From assembly GCF_024594815.1 (NCBI RefSeq), contig NZ_JANJOU010000013.1:1-64000 (forward strand): DNA of 64,000 bases. Reading direction: 5' to 3'. The position numbers and the translations under genes are program-made. Below the pieces are notes generated by a model. That model did not search any database, was not told the origin of the DNA, and saw only the letters and a list, made by a program, of their open reading frames with translations. Origin of the DNA: Roseomonas populi (GTDB lineage Bacteria; Pseudomonadota; Alphaproteobacteria; Acetobacterales; Acetobacteraceae). Of the stretch, positions 45,200-56,132 are shown one piece after another; within the stretch, counting starts at the first letter, position 1, and each line of letters opens with the position of its first letter.

Positions 45200-46681
45200 T
45201 CAGCTCAGGTAGCGGGCGCGAAGGTGCTCCATGAAGGCCGAGGGGTCGAGCGGCCGGCCGGTGGCGGCCGTCATCAGGTCCTGGAAGCCCAGCAGCGAGC
45301 CCTTGCCGTGCACGGAGGTCCGTAGCCAGCCCAGGAGCGGCGCGAAGTCTCCCCGCCCCAGGGCATCGTCCAGCCCCGGCAGCGCGGCGCGGGCCGTCTG
45401 CATGAGCTGCGCGGCCGCCATGGCGCCGAGGGTGTAGGAGGGGAAGTAGCCGAAGGCGCCGTCGTACCAGTGGATGTCCTGCAGGCAGCCGCGCCGGTCG
45501 TCAGGCGGGGTGATGCCGAGCAGCGCCTGCAGCCCCTCCGCCCAGGCACCGGGGAGATCAGCCACGGAAAGGTCCCCGGCGATCAGCGCGCGCTCCAGCC
45601 GGAAGCGCAGGATGACGTGGGCGGGGTAGGTGATCTCGTCGGCCTCCGTGCGGATGAAGCCGCGCTCCACCCGGCGCCAGAGCCGGCCGAGATTCGCCGC
45701 CGAGTAGGCCGCCGGATCGCCGCCGAAGGCCGCGTGCAGCTCCGGCCCGAGCCAGGAGAGGAAGGCATCCGACCGGGCGGCCTGCATCTCGATGATGAGG
45801 CTCTGGGACTCGTGCGCGGCCATGCCGGCGGCCTCGCCCACGGGCTGCCGGGCGAAGGGCTCGGGCAGCCCGCGCTCGTACAGGGCGTGGCCGGTCTCGT
45901 GCAGGATGCCCAGCAGCGCCTGGCCGAAGGCGTCCGGCGTGTAGCGGGTGGTCAGGCGCACGTCGGTGGGGGTGCCGCCGCAGAAGGGGTGTGCGCTCTC
46001 GTCCAGCCGGGCGTGCTCGTAGTCCAGCCCGGCGCGTTCCGAGAGGCGGCGGCCCAGGGCGCGCTGCACCTCCATCGGGAAGGGCCCCTGCGGCTCGACC
46101 GGCGCGGGGCGGGCGGCCTGGATCGCCTCGGCCCGGGGCAGCGCGTCCCGCAGGAAGGCCTCGTAGGCGGCGAAGACGGGCTCCACGTCCGCGGCGGCGA
46201 TGCCGGGCTGGTAGGCGTCCATCAGCGCGTCGTAGGGGGAGAGCCCCGTGGCGTCGGCCAGCGCGGCGGCGGTCTCGCGCTGGAGGCGCACGACATCCTC
46301 CAGCCAGGGGCGCACTGCGGCGAAGTCGGAGCTGGGCCGGGCCTCGCGCCAGACCTTCTCGCAGGCGGAGTTGGCGCGCGCCACAGCCTCCACCAGATCG
46401 GCGCTCATCGCGGTGGCGCGGAGATGGGCGCGGCGCATGAGGGAGAGGTTGGCCTCGTCCCAGGGCCCCTCTGCCGTTGCGCCAGCCAGCTCGTCGGCCA
46501 CCTCGGACGCCACCAGCATGGAATGGGAGAGGCCGGCCAGAACCGCCAGTTGCTCTCCCCGCGCCGCGCCGCCGCCGGGCGGCATCATGGCCGAGGCATC
46601 CCAGCCCAGCATCGCCGAACACTCCCCGAGGGTGGCGATGCGGGCGAAGCGGTCCTTCAGGCGGGCGTAGGATGCGTTCAT
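45200..46681 (-). CDS. M32-family metallocarboxypeptidase
   Basis: 493 residues, standard size for thermostable carboxypeptidase 1 (Taq-type). The zinc motif HETGH places His261, Glu262 and His265 in the active site; DESAHPFCGG and IRTEADEITYPAHVILRF are further M32 blocks. It is cytoplasmic with no signal. The ATG overlaps the surf1 stop as ATGA, linking it to the oxidase assembly cluster. Confidence 0.93.
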   Translation of the reverse strand: MNASYARLKDRFARIATLGECSAMLGWDASAMMPPGGGAARGEQLAVLAGLSHSMLVASEVADELAGATAEGPWDEANLSLMRRAHLRATAMSADLVEAVARANSACEKVWREARPSSDFAAVRPWLEDVVRLQRETAAALADATGLSPYDALMDAYQPGIAAADVEPVFAAYEAFLRDALPRAEAIQAARPAPVEPQGPFPMEVQRALGRRLSERAGLDYEHARLDESAHPFCGGTPTDVRLTTRYTPDAFGQALLGILHETGHALYERGLPEPFARQPVGEAAGMAAHESQSLIIEMQAARSDAFLSWLGPELHAAFGGDPAAYSAANLGRLWRRVERGFIRTEADEITYPAHVILRFRLERALIAGDLSVADLPGAWAEGLQALLGITPPDDRRGCLQDIHWYDGAFGYFPSYTLGAMAAAQLMQTARAALPGLDDALGRGDFAPLLGWLRTSVHGKGSLLGFQDLMTAATGRPLDPSAFMEHLRARYLS

Positions 46682-47367
46682 GCGTCGTCCTTCCGGATGG
46701 CCCAGGCGACCAGCACGCCCAGCAGCGAGGCGGCGAGCCCGTACCAGGTGATGGCGTAGCCAAGATGGGAGTTGGGCGGCCGCGGCAGGGTCTCCGCCGG
46801 CTGCGGCAGGGCATCGCGCGGGGTATCCGCGGTGCGGAGGGCCACCAGCAGGTCCGCCATCGTGCCGGGAAGCCCCAGCGCCGCGCCGATGGCCCGCGCG
46901 TCAGCGGTGTAGAAACGGCGGCCGGCCACGTCGTCGGTGGCGGCGAAGAGGTCCCGGTCATGCGGCGGAGAGACGTAGCCCACCACCGTCACCGTTCCCG
47001 CCGGCCGGATGATCGCAGCGCCGTCCCGTTGCATGGGCACCCAGCCGCGATTCACCAGCACAGGGGGCAGCCCCTCCGCCTCCAGCGGCGTGATGAGGTG
47101 CGTGCCGAGAACGGCGCCGCGCACCTGGGCGCCGAGCGTCGCCTCCAGGTCGTGGCGGAAGCGGCCGGTGACGGCGACCTTGGTGAAGGGCTGCGGCGCG
47201 GCAGAAAGCGGCACGGGCGGGCCCGCCTCGGCGGCCGCGATGGTGGCCAGCAGCTCGGTCTTCCAGTGCAGCCGCTGCACCTGCCAGGTGCCCAGCGCCA
47301 GCAGCACCGCCAGCACGGGGATCGAGGCCAGCACGGCCGGGAGAATGCGGCGCCGGCGGGGCGTCAT
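46678..47367 (-). CDS. SURF1-family cytochrome oxidase assembly protein
   Basis: 229 residues. Two membrane helices (about 8-28 and 205-225) flank a periplasmic domain with LGTWQVQRLHWK at the start, and VNRGWVPM and YAITWYGLAASLLG as typical SURF1 stretches. It assists haem a insertion into oxidase subunit I. A terminator-like hairpin lies between ctaE and this gene. Confidence 0.9.
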   Translation of the reverse strand: MTPRRRRILPAVLASIPVLAVLLALGTWQVQRLHWKTELLATIAAAEAGPPVPLSAAPQPFTKVAVTGRFRHDLEATLGAQVRGAVLGTHLITPLEAEGLPPVLVNRGWVPMQRDGAAIIRPAGTVTVVGYVSPPHDRDLFAATDDVAGRRFYTADARAIGAALGLPGTMADLLVALRTADTPRDALPQPAETLPRPPNSHLGYAITWYGLAASLLGVLVAWAIRKDDA

Positions 47368-47376
47368 TGGGAACCC

Positions 47377-47417
47377 TTCAAAAGCGAACCCCGCCCGGAA
47401 GGCCCGGACGGGGTTCG
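47377..47417 (-). terminator. terminator or attenuator between ctaE and surf1
   Basis: Perfect 9-base-pair stem CGAACCCCG / CGGGGTTCG with further internal pairing, followed on the minus strand by CTTTTG. It sits 22-62 bases after ctaE and just before surf1, so it may reduce transcription into the assembly genes. Confidence 0.65.
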
Positions 47418-47438
47418 GTCATCCAATAGGCCGGGGCC

Positions 47439-48308
47439 TCAGTGCTCGGCGATCGGCCCGGCGCCCCAGACGTAGATGCAGACGAAGAGGAAGAGCCACA
47501 CCACGTCCACGAAGTGCCAGTACCAAGCCGCCGCCTCGAAGCCGAAGTGCCGGCGCGGGGTGAAGTCGCCCCGCCAGCCGCGGATGAGGCAGACCAGGAG
47601 GAAGATCGTGCCGACGATCACGTGGAAGCCGTGGAAGCCCGTGGCGAGGAAGAAGGTGGAGGGATAGACGCCGCCGCCGGAGAAGGCGAAGGGCGCCTCC
47701 GCGTACTCGACTGCCTGGAGGGTGGTGAAGAAGAGGCCCAGCCCGACCGTCAGCGCCAGCCCCTGCAGCATCCCCTTCCGGTCACCTTCGATCAGCGCGT
47801 GGTGCGCCCAGGTGACGGTGCAGCCCGAGAGCAGCAGGATCATCGTGTTCAGGAAGGGCAGGCCAAAGGGGTCGAAGGTGTGAATGCCCTTGGGCGGCCA
47901 CATCGCCTCCGTCGCGCCCGAGACGTGCTCCGGGTAGAGGGCGAAGTGGAAGAAGGCCCAGAAGAAGGCCACGAAGAACATCACCTCGGAGGCGATGAAC
48001 AGCGCCATGCCGTAGCGCATGCCGATGCGGACGATCGGCGTGTGAACCCCCGGCTGCTTCGATTCGCGCACCACGTCCCGCCACCAGAAGTACATGGAGG
48101 TGAGGACGCCGAGCAGCCCGAGGCCGAACATCCAGTGGATGTTGTAGTGCGACCAGAGGACGATCCCGAAGAGCAGCGCCGCGCCGGAGAAGGAGGCGAC
48201 GAGCGGCCAGGGGGACGGATCGACGAGATGGTACGGGTGCTTGTGCGGCGCCGGCGGCTCGTTCGGGTCGAGCGTGATATCGGCCGTGGTCGTATCGAGG
48301 GTCGCCAT
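47439..48308 (-). CDS. ctaE: cytochrome c oxidase subunit III
   Basis: 289 residues with seven membrane helices. HKHPYHLVDPSPWPL at the start, FWAFFHFALYPE (with the conserved Glu) and GFHGFHVIVGTIFLL, WYWHFVDVVWLFLF near the end are the subunit III signatures. The ATG at 48308 is chosen for the conserved N-terminus; an upstream in-frame ATG is dismissed. Confidence 0.95.
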   Translation of the reverse strand: MATLDTTTADITLDPNEPPAPHKHPYHLVDPSPWPLVASFSGAALLFGIVLWSHYNIHWMFGLGLLGVLTSMYFWWRDVVRESKQPGVHTPIVRIGMRYGMALFIASEVMFFVAFFWAFFHFALYPEHVSGATEAMWPPKGIHTFDPFGLPFLNTMILLLSGCTVTWAHHALIEGDRKGMLQGLALTVGLGLFFTTLQAVEYAEAPFAFSGGGVYPSTFFLATGFHGFHVIVGTIFLLVCLIRGWRGDFTPRRHFGFEAAAWYWHFVDVVWLFLFVCIYVWGAGPIAEH

Positions 48309-48400
48309 CACACGTCCTGGTTCTTGGGGTCTCGTTATGGGGGGCGGTGCCCCGGCGCGTTCAAGCATCAATCCCGCAAACAGGGATGGGGATCAAGGGT

Positions 48401-48429
48401 TCGGCCCCCACAACAACGCGGCGGGCCGA
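48401..48429 (-). promoter_or_regulatory. hairpin after ctaG
   Basis: Seven-base-pair inverted repeat TCGGCCC / GGGCCGA just after the ctaG stop, within the 127-base spacer to ctaE. No T-run follows on the minus strand, so it is probably an mRNA structure rather than a terminator. Confidence 0.4.
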
Positions 48430-48435
48430 GCATCG

Positions 48436-49044
48436 TCAGGGTGTCGTGGCGCGCCCGACATGCGGCCCGGCGCTGGCCAGCGCGCCCGTGCGCTCGGCGT
48501 CCGCCAGGGTGCGGAAGAACGTATAGCTGAGGGTGATGGTGCGGATGTCCCGCGTGTTCGGGTCCTGCGCAATGGCGGGATCCACCCAGAAGGAGACGGG
48601 CATGTCCACGGACTGGCCGGGCTGCAGAGTCTGGGCGTCGAAGCAGAAGCAGGCGGTCTTGTGGAAGTACTTGCCCACCACCTCCGGCGTCACGTTGTAG
48701 GTGGCCACCCCCTCCACAGCCCGGTCCGTCTCGTTGGCTGCATGATAGAAGGCCAGGCCCTGCTCGCCGAGGTGGACGGGCATGGAGCCCTGCGCCGCCT
48801 CGAATCGCCAGGGCAGGCCGGGGTGGGTGGTGGCCGCGAATCGGATCGTCACCTGCCGCTCCGTCGCGCCCGGGGCGGCGGGGCCACCCGTCTGCACCGT
48901 GCCGTTGTAGCCGGTGACCTGGCAGAACACGGCGTAGAGCGGCACGGCGGCGAAGGAGAGCCCGGCCATGCCCGCCACGACGCCGAGCACGGCGATCCCG
49001 GTGCGGCGGTTGCGGCGGTTGCGGCGGGCGATGGGGTCCTGCAC
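48436..49044 (-). CDS. ctaG: cytochrome c oxidase assembly protein CtaG/Cox11
   Basis: 202 residues from a GTG start. One membrane helix (about 16-38) and a periplasmic copper-binding domain with Cys132-Phe-Cys134 in ACFCFDAQTL, which delivers copper to the CuB site of subunit I. VPLYAVFCQVTGYNGT after the helix is the Cox11 signature. The small 50-residue gene precedes it by 3 bases. Confidence 0.94.
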   Translation of the reverse strand: MQDPIARRNRRNRRTGIAVLGVVAGMAGLSFAAVPLYAVFCQVTGYNGTVQTGGPAAPGATERQVTIRFAATTHPGLPWRFEAAQGSMPVHLGEQGLAFYHAANETDRAVEGVATYNVTPEVVGKYFHKTACFCFDAQTLQPGQSVDMPVSFWVDPAIAQDPNTRDIRTITLSYTFFRTLADAERTGALASAGPHVGRATTP

Positions 49045-49047
49045 CGG

Positions 49048-49200
49048 TCAGCCCCCCGAGGTCAGCTTGGCCATGGTGATGGCGTAGAAGATCGCCACCA
49101 GGGCCACCAGGACCACCAGCATCCCGATGTTGCGGCCCCTGCGGCGGCGATAGAAGGCGGCCGCCTCCTCCTCCGACATGCGGGCGGGTTCCAGCGCCAT
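49048..49200 (-). CDS. 50-residue membrane protein of the oxidase cluster (CoxF-like)
   Basis: A short open frame of 51 codons, start ATG at 49200 and stop TGA at 49050-49048. The product starts [20 protein letters not shown], then has a single membrane helix (about 23-44, GMLVVLVALVAIFYAIT) and ends in LTSGG. The start overlaps the ctaB stop (TGATG) and the end is 3 bases from ctaG, so it is tightly coupled between the two, where alphaproteobacteria often carry a tiny CoxF-type gene. Its function is unknown. Confidence 0.8.
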   Translation of the reverse strand: MALEPARMSEEEAAAFYRRRRGRNIGMLVVLVALVAIFYAITMAKLTSGG

Positions 49201-50156
49201 CAGCCGAGGACCCCCACGGTACGCAGCCAGTGGTCCAGCGCGAGCGCCGCGAAGAGCCCGGCCAGGTGCAGCAGGGAGAAGCGGAAGGCCGCGCGAGCCG
49301 CCTTGTCACCCTCCAGGCTCACCCCGGCGGCATCCTGCGGCTCCCGCAGCACGCGCCAGGCATGGAGCAGGAAGCCGGCGCCGAGGGACAGGGCGTAGGC
49401 GCCGTAGACCCAGCCCGCCAGCCCGAGCAGCACCGGCGCGAGGCCGAGCGGAGCCAGGAGGACGGTGTAGGCCATGATCTGGCGCCGCGTCTCCCGCGCA
49501 CCGGCCGTGACGGGCAGCATGGGCACGCCAGCCCGCTGGTAGTCGTCATGCGCCCAGAGGCTGAGGGACCAGAAGTGCGGCGGTGTCCAGACGAAGACGA
49601 TGGCGAAGAGGAGCAGGGGCAGCACGTCCACCCCGCCCGTCACCGCGGCCCAGCCGATCACGGGCGGGAAGGCCCCCGCCGCGCCGCCGATGACGATGTT
49701 CTGCGGCGTCCGGCGCTTCAGCCACATCGTGTAGATGAAAACGTAGAAGAGGATGGATCCGGCCAGCCAGGCCCCGGCCACCGCGTTGGTGGCCAGCCCC
49801 ATCAGCAGCACGGACATGACGGCCAGGAAGATGCCGAAAGCCAGCGCCGCGCCCGGCTCCACCCGGCCAGCCGGGATGGGGCGACGGGCGGTGCGGCGCA
49901 TCACCGCGTCGATATCCCGGTCGTACCACATGTTGATGCAGCCGGCCGCGCCCGCGCCCACCGCAATGCAGAGGATGGCGACGGCGCCCAGGGTGGGGTG
50001 GATGCGCCCCGGGGCCACCAGCATCCCCACCAGCCCGGTGAAGACTACCAGCGTCATCACCCGGGGCTTGAGGAGCGAGATCCAGTCCCGCAGCTCCGAC
50101 CAGTCGGCGGAAACGTCGAGGGGGGCCGCGGCCCCCCTCCTCATCAGGTCACTCAT
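49200..50156 (-). CDS. ctaB: protohaem IX farnesyltransferase (haem O synthase)
   Basis: 318 residues, about nine membrane helices. UbiA-family aspartate motif [19 protein letters not shown] and the second motif [11 protein letters not shown] identify it. It attaches a farnesyl group to haem b, making haem O, the precursor of haem A for the oxidase encoded alongside. Confidence 0.95.
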   Translation of the reverse strand: MSDLMRRGAAAPLDVSADWSELRDWISLLKPRVMTLVVFTGLVGMLVAPGRIHPTLGAVAILCIAVGAGAAGCINMWYDRDIDAVMRRTARRPIPAGRVEPGAALAFGIFLAVMSVLLMGLATNAVAGAWLAGSILFYVFIYTMWLKRRTPQNIVIGGAAGAFPPVIGWAAVTGGVDVLPLLLFAIVFVWTPPHFWSLSLWAHDDYQRAGVPMLPVTAGARETRRQIMAYTVLLAPLGLAPVLLGLAGWVYGAYALSLGAGFLLHAWRVLREPQDAAGVSLEGDKAARAAFRFSLLHLAGLFAALALDHWLRTVGVLG

Positions 50157-50209
50157 GGCGGGTGTCTCTTACCCCTCCGGGCCCTGAAATCGCAACGGAA
50201 AGCTGTGGT

Positions 50210-52752
<2,543 letters not shown>

Positions 52753-52916
52753 TCCGCTGTCCTGATCCGATTTTCCGCCCTGTCGTGCCGCACGCCACTG
52801 GCGTGCGCCCGCCCCGGACCTGTCCAATTGAACGCGGTACGGAACGCAACCGGACACTAATCATGCGGCGCCCCGTGACACAAGGTTGCGGGGCACACCG
52901 CCGGTCAGTTCCAAGG

Positions 52917-53246
52917 TCAGTTCGGGGCGGCCACCTCGCCCTCGGCCTCGCCCTCGGCCACATGGTCCACCATGTCCGTCAGCATGGAGCGGATGTGCTC
53001 GTCCATCACGGCGTAGAAAACCTGCCGCCCCCGCCGGTCCGCCTGCAGCAGCCGCGCCGCGCGCAGCAGGCGCAGGTGGTGGGACACGAGGCTGCCGGAA
53101 ATGCCGATCCGCTCCGCCATCTCGCCCACGGAGGCCGGGGCATCCAGGCAGGCCAGGATGATGCTCAGGCGCGTGGGGTCGCTCATCAGCCGGAACATCT
53201 CGGCCAGTTCCACCACCTGGTCCTCGCCTATTCTGCCCCTCACCAC
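52917..53246 (-). CDS. ArsR-family transcriptional regulator
   Basis: 109 residues, winged helix: DPTRLSIILACLDAPASVGEM and the recognition helix SGSLVSHHLRLLRAARLL, then RRGRQVFYAVMDEHI. The C-terminal helix has HIRSMLTDMVDHV with spaced His/Asp residues in the position of the zinc sites of SmtB/CzrA sensors; the metal is not predictable. It is encoded upstream of ctaC on the same strand, 164 bases away. Confidence 0.88.
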   Translation of the reverse strand: MVRGRIGEDQVVELAEMFRLMSDPTRLSIILACLDAPASVGEMAERIGISGSLVSHHLRLLRAARLLQADRRGRQVFYAVMDEHIRSMLTDMVDHVAEGEAEGEVAAPN

Positions 53247-53343
53247 TCACCTCGCCCTTGTTACGCCGAGTCTCGGGGCGGCGGGCCGGTCTGTCCAGGG
53301 CGCTCGCGCAAGGGAAAAGCGGCCGGGGCCCGATCCCCGAGCT

Positions 53344-54042
53344 TTATCCGGCCTGCACGGCGCGCAGCCCGGCCGCCGCGGGCCGGCGCCAGGGGGAATC
53401 GCGCTCCGTCCAGGCCGCACCGGGGCGCAGCCGGCCGCTGCCCGCGGTCCAGCCCTCCATCGCCGCCTGCGCCCTGCCGGAGAGCGCCGCGGGCAGGTGA
53501 GCGCCGGCCAGCAGCCTCTCCCAGAATCCGGCCCGGCGCGTCACGATGTCCGCGCCGTCCCGCAAGGCCGCCAGCAATCCATAGGCCCAGCGCGGCGCCA
53601 CCGGCCGGCCGGGGGCCGCGATCAGCAGCGGTGCCCCCTGCACTCCGAGGGTGGCGGCCCATGCCGCCGCCTGGCGCATAGCCAGCACCGCGTCGCCCAG
53701 CCCTTCCTCCACACGGAGGGGAAAGGGGTAGCCGGGCGCCACGTCCTCTACCACCGCCAGCACCTCCGGCTCCGCGGCCAGGACCAGCACGGCCAGGGAC
53801 CCGGGTGCCGCCGGCAGGTCGCCGGCCCCGCGGGAGCGCGCCAGGGAATCGAGCACGGCCCGAAGCCCGCCGAGGCCGCCGAGGCCGCCGAGGCCGCCGA
53901 GGCCGCCGGGCGGCACGGGAAGGAGCACCAGCGCCACCGGCAATGCGGGCGCCCCTGCCCTATCGGAGGTTGCCTCGGCGATCGCGCCCCTGAGCATGGA
54001 CGGGACCGTGGAACGATCGGATTCGGCGGCCAGGATTTCCAT
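53344..54042 (-). CDS. hypothetical protein, possible glycosyltransferase-like fold
   Basis: 232 residues, not recognised. It has alternating hydrophobic strands and helices (PVALVLLPVPP, LAVLVLAAEPEVLAVV, PLLIAAPGRPVAPRWAYGLL) that resemble a Rossmann/GT-A-type protein, but no DxD motif was seen. A Gly-Gly-Leu repeat near residue 50 is encoded by a 9-bp tandem repeat. It is divergent from lolA (121 bases between starts). Confidence 0.6.
   Translation of the reverse strand: MEILAAESDRSTVPSMLRGAIAEATSDRAGAPALPVALVLLPVPPGGLGGLGGLGGLGGLRAVLDSLARSRGAGDLPAAPGSLAVLVLAAEPEVLAVVEDVAPGYPFPLRVEEGLGDAVLAMRQAAAWAATLGVQGAPLLIAAPGRPVAPRWAYGLLAALRDGADIVTRRAGFWERLLAGAHLPAALSGRAQAAMEGWTAGSGRLRPGAAWTERDSPWRRPAAAGLRAVQAG
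53872..53907. repeat. 9-bp tandem repeat GAGGCCGCC x4
   Basis: Four exact copies of GAGGCCGCC, in frame in the hypothetical gene above, coding a Gly-Gly-Leu run on the minus strand. Such short repeats change copy number readily, each step altering the protein by three residues. Confidence 0.85.
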
Positions 54043-54163
54043 TCGCCGAGGAGACGGCCGGGAGCCTTGCCGCCCGGTTAACGCGCGGCCGCCCGCTTGG
54101 CGCTGACGCAGAGGTGTCCCGCCGCCTCTTCCCCCGCGCCGCCGGGCGCGCCATGTCCCGGCG

Positions 54164-54793
54164 ATGCGACGCCGCCAGATCCTGCCCGCCCTCGCCCTCC
54201 TGCCACTGGCTGTCCCGGCCTTGGCCCAGGGTACCGCCTCCCCCCGCGACCGGGCAGACCTGCAGCGGGTGGAGGCTTATCTCAACAGCATCACCACGCT
54301 TCGTGCCCGCTTCATCCAGATCGCGCAGAACGGCGCCACGGCCCAGGGCACGGCCCTGATCTGGCGGCCCGGCCGGATGCGCTTCGACTACGACCCGCCG
54401 GAGCCCCTGCTGCTCGTCGCGAATGCCGGGCAGTTCATGCACTACGACAAGGAGCTGCGGCAGCCCTCGATCGTGCCGGTCGGATCGACCCCGCTCGGCA
54501 TCCTGCTACGGGACCGCATCACCCTCAGCGGCGAGGTGACGGTGAGCGCGCTGCAGCGCGAGGCCGGCTTCCTCCGCGTCACCCTTTTCCGCACCGCCAA
54601 CCCCTCCGAGGGGCGGATCACCCTCGTGCTGGCCGACAACCCGATGGAACTGCGGCAGTGGCTGGTGGTGGATGGCCAGGGGCGCACCACCCGCGTGACC
54701 CTCTCGGCTATCGAGACAGGCATCAGGCTGGAGCGCGCCACCTTCGACTTCAACGACCCCCGCTTCATGCAAGGACCGGTGGACAACAACTAG
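54164..54793 (+). CDS. lolA: outer-membrane lipoprotein carrier protein
   Basis: 209 residues. Signal peptide with LPLAVPALA-Q (cleavage near 21-22), then the LolA domain: LRARFIQIAQNG, GTALIWRPGRMRFDYDPPEP and FDFNDPRF near the end. LolA carries lipoproteins across the periplasm. A promoter was not identified in the preceding 120 bases. Confidence 0.93.
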   Translation: MRRRQILPALALLPLAVPALAQGTASPRDRADLQRVEAYLNSITTLRARFIQIAQNGATAQGTALIWRPGRMRFDYDPPEPLLLVANAGQFMHYDKELRQPSIVPVGSTPLGILLRDRITLSGEVTVSALQREAGFLRVTLFRTANPSEGRITLVLADNPMELRQWLVVDGQGRTTRVTLSAIETGIRLERATFDFNDPRFMQGPVDNN

Positions 54794-54865
54794 TCTCGCC
54801 TGCCTTGCGGGCACCGCGCAGCTTTCGCCTTGAAGCTGACACGGTGCATCCGCAACATAACGGTC

Positions 54866-55672
54866 ATGCGGCCCCTGATCGGCATCTCCTGCTGCGTGAA
54901 ACCCTTCGGCCCCACGGGGATGCCGAACCATGCGGCATCGGACCACTACGTCCGGGTCATCCTCGGCCCCGTGGGCGGGATGCCCGTGCTGCTGCCGGCG
55001 GCTGGCGAATCCGTCTCTCGCGAGCTCCTCTCCCGGCTGGACGGGCTGCTGCTGACCGGCAGCCGCTCCAATGTCTGCCCGGTTTACTATGACGGACCTC
55101 AGCACGTGGAGGGCACGCCGGAGGACGAGGCGCGAGACGCGACCACCCTCCCCCTCATCCGCGCGGCCGTGGCCGCCGGGGTGCCCCTCCTGGCGATCTG
55201 CCGCGGCTTTCAGGAGTTGAACGTCGCCTTGGGTGGCTCGCTGGACCAGCGGATCCAGGATCTGGAGGGCCGGATGGATCACTCCACCCCTTCCGATCAG
55301 AGCATTGCCCGGGTGCGGACGGGCAAGGCCCATCCGGTGCGGGTGGCCCCCGGCAGCGGGCTGGCGCGGCTCTGGGCCGGGTTGGACTACGATGCCTCGA
55401 CCGTTCCCGTGAATTCCCTGCACAATCAAGGTGTCGCGCGGCCCGCGCCTCGGCTGCGGGCCGAGGCCTGGGCGCCGGACGGGACGATCGAGGCCGCGAG
55501 CATCGAGGGCGCGCCCGGATTTGCGCTCGGCGTTCAATGGCACCCGGAGTACGATTGGGAACGTGATCCCCTCTCCCGCCGGATCTTCGAGCGGTTCGGG
55601 GAGGCCGCCGAAGAATTCGGACATCGCCAGGCCGTGCGCAGGCTGGCTCCTGCCCCTGTGGCGGCGGAGTAA
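54866..55672 (+). CDS. class I glutamine amidotransferase-like hydrolase (C26, PuuD-like)
   Basis: 268 residues. RPLIGISCC at the start, nucleophile Cys112 in LLAICRGFQELNVALGG, then His226 and Glu228 in GVQWHPEYDW complete the triad. This is the gamma-glutamyl-GABA hydrolase (peptidase C26) group, acting on gamma-glutamyl amines from polyamine breakdown; here no polyamine genes are adjacent. The ATG at 54866 is preferred; a TTG 12 codons earlier is also open. Confidence 0.85.
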   Translation: MRPLIGISCCVKPFGPTGMPNHAASDHYVRVILGPVGGMPVLLPAAGESVSRELLSRLDGLLLTGSRSNVCPVYYDGPQHVEGTPEDEARDATTLPLIRAAVAAGVPLLAICRGFQELNVALGGSLDQRIQDLEGRMDHSTPSDQSIARVRTGKAHPVRVAPGSGLARLWAGLDYDASTVPVNSLHNQGVARPAPRLRAEAWAPDGTIEAASIEGAPGFALGVQWHPEYDWERDPLSRRIFERFGEAAEEFGHRQAVRRLAPAPVAAE

Positions 55673-55788
55673 GGGGCCGACGGAAACGCCTCTTTACAGC
55701 CCAGGAATTCCAGCCTTCCTCACGGTTCTGTGATCACGGAAATGCTTCCGCGCTTTGCATTCCCCCTGTGGATATGAGTAATGTTCCT

Positions 55789-55912
55789 TCGCCGGCTTAA
55801 AGCCGGTGGTGCTCCGGTATCCCCTGCCGGCTCACCCGACCAAAGAGAACTCCGATCGGAAGTAGCGTATCCGGCGCCCGGTGACCCCCCTCACCGGGCG
55901 CCACTTCTTTTT
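55789..55912 (+). ncRNA. candidate structured small RNA
   Basis: A promoter-like pair TTTGCA (55754-55759) and AGTAAT (55777-55782), 17 bases apart, would start transcription near 55789. The following 124 bases contain consecutive inverted repeats: CCGGCTT/AAGCCGG near 55792-55806, CCGG/CCGG around 55814-55830, ACTCC/GGAAGT near 55850-55863, and finally the terminator hairpin. The single-stranded ACCAAAGAGAAC segment between them could be a seed region. No known RNA family was recognised; it may instead be the 3' end of the C26 mRNA. Confidence 0.45.
55873..55912 (+). terminator. strong rho-independent terminator
   Basis: Twelve perfect base pairs (GGCGCCCGGTGA / TCACCGGGCGCC) with a 6-base C-rich loop, followed by ACTTCTTTTT. 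It lies 200 bases beyond the nearest upstream stop codon, far for a protein-gene terminator, and the T-run shows it serves the plus strand. Confidence 0.93.
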
Positions 55913-56132
55913 GCGGATCCTTTACGCCCGCCACCCCCGCCCTGGTGAGGCTCCGCCGCGATCGTAAAATCTGCGGTCATGGGAAACTAACCGGGAGCCA
56001 CCAGCAGCGGTTGCATTCCCACTCAGCCTTCCCTGGGAACCGTTGCCGCCGGGGCACAGGCACCGGGGTATCCGCGCCGCGCACAGCCCCTTATACCCTT
56101 GCGCCGTTCCAGGAACCGGATCGGATCGTCCA

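Larger units (their letters stand above)
55673..56132. other. 460-base gap with candidate small RNA and no protein gene
   Basis: Between the C26 hydrolase and the FAH-family gene no coding frame was found. The left half holds a promoter-like pair, several inverted repeats and a very strong terminator (described separately). The right half (55913-56132) has no clear signal; TTGCATTCCC occurs here at about 56011 as well as at about 55755, in the candidate promoter. Confidence 0.6.

Noticed and set aside
55789-55912. Possible SRP RNA, 6S RNA or riboswitch identity for the structured segment
   Set aside because: The SRP core GGAAGGAAGC-type motif is absent, there is no long closing stem as in 6S RNA, and no known aptamer pattern was recognised, so it is listed only as an unassigned candidate RNA.
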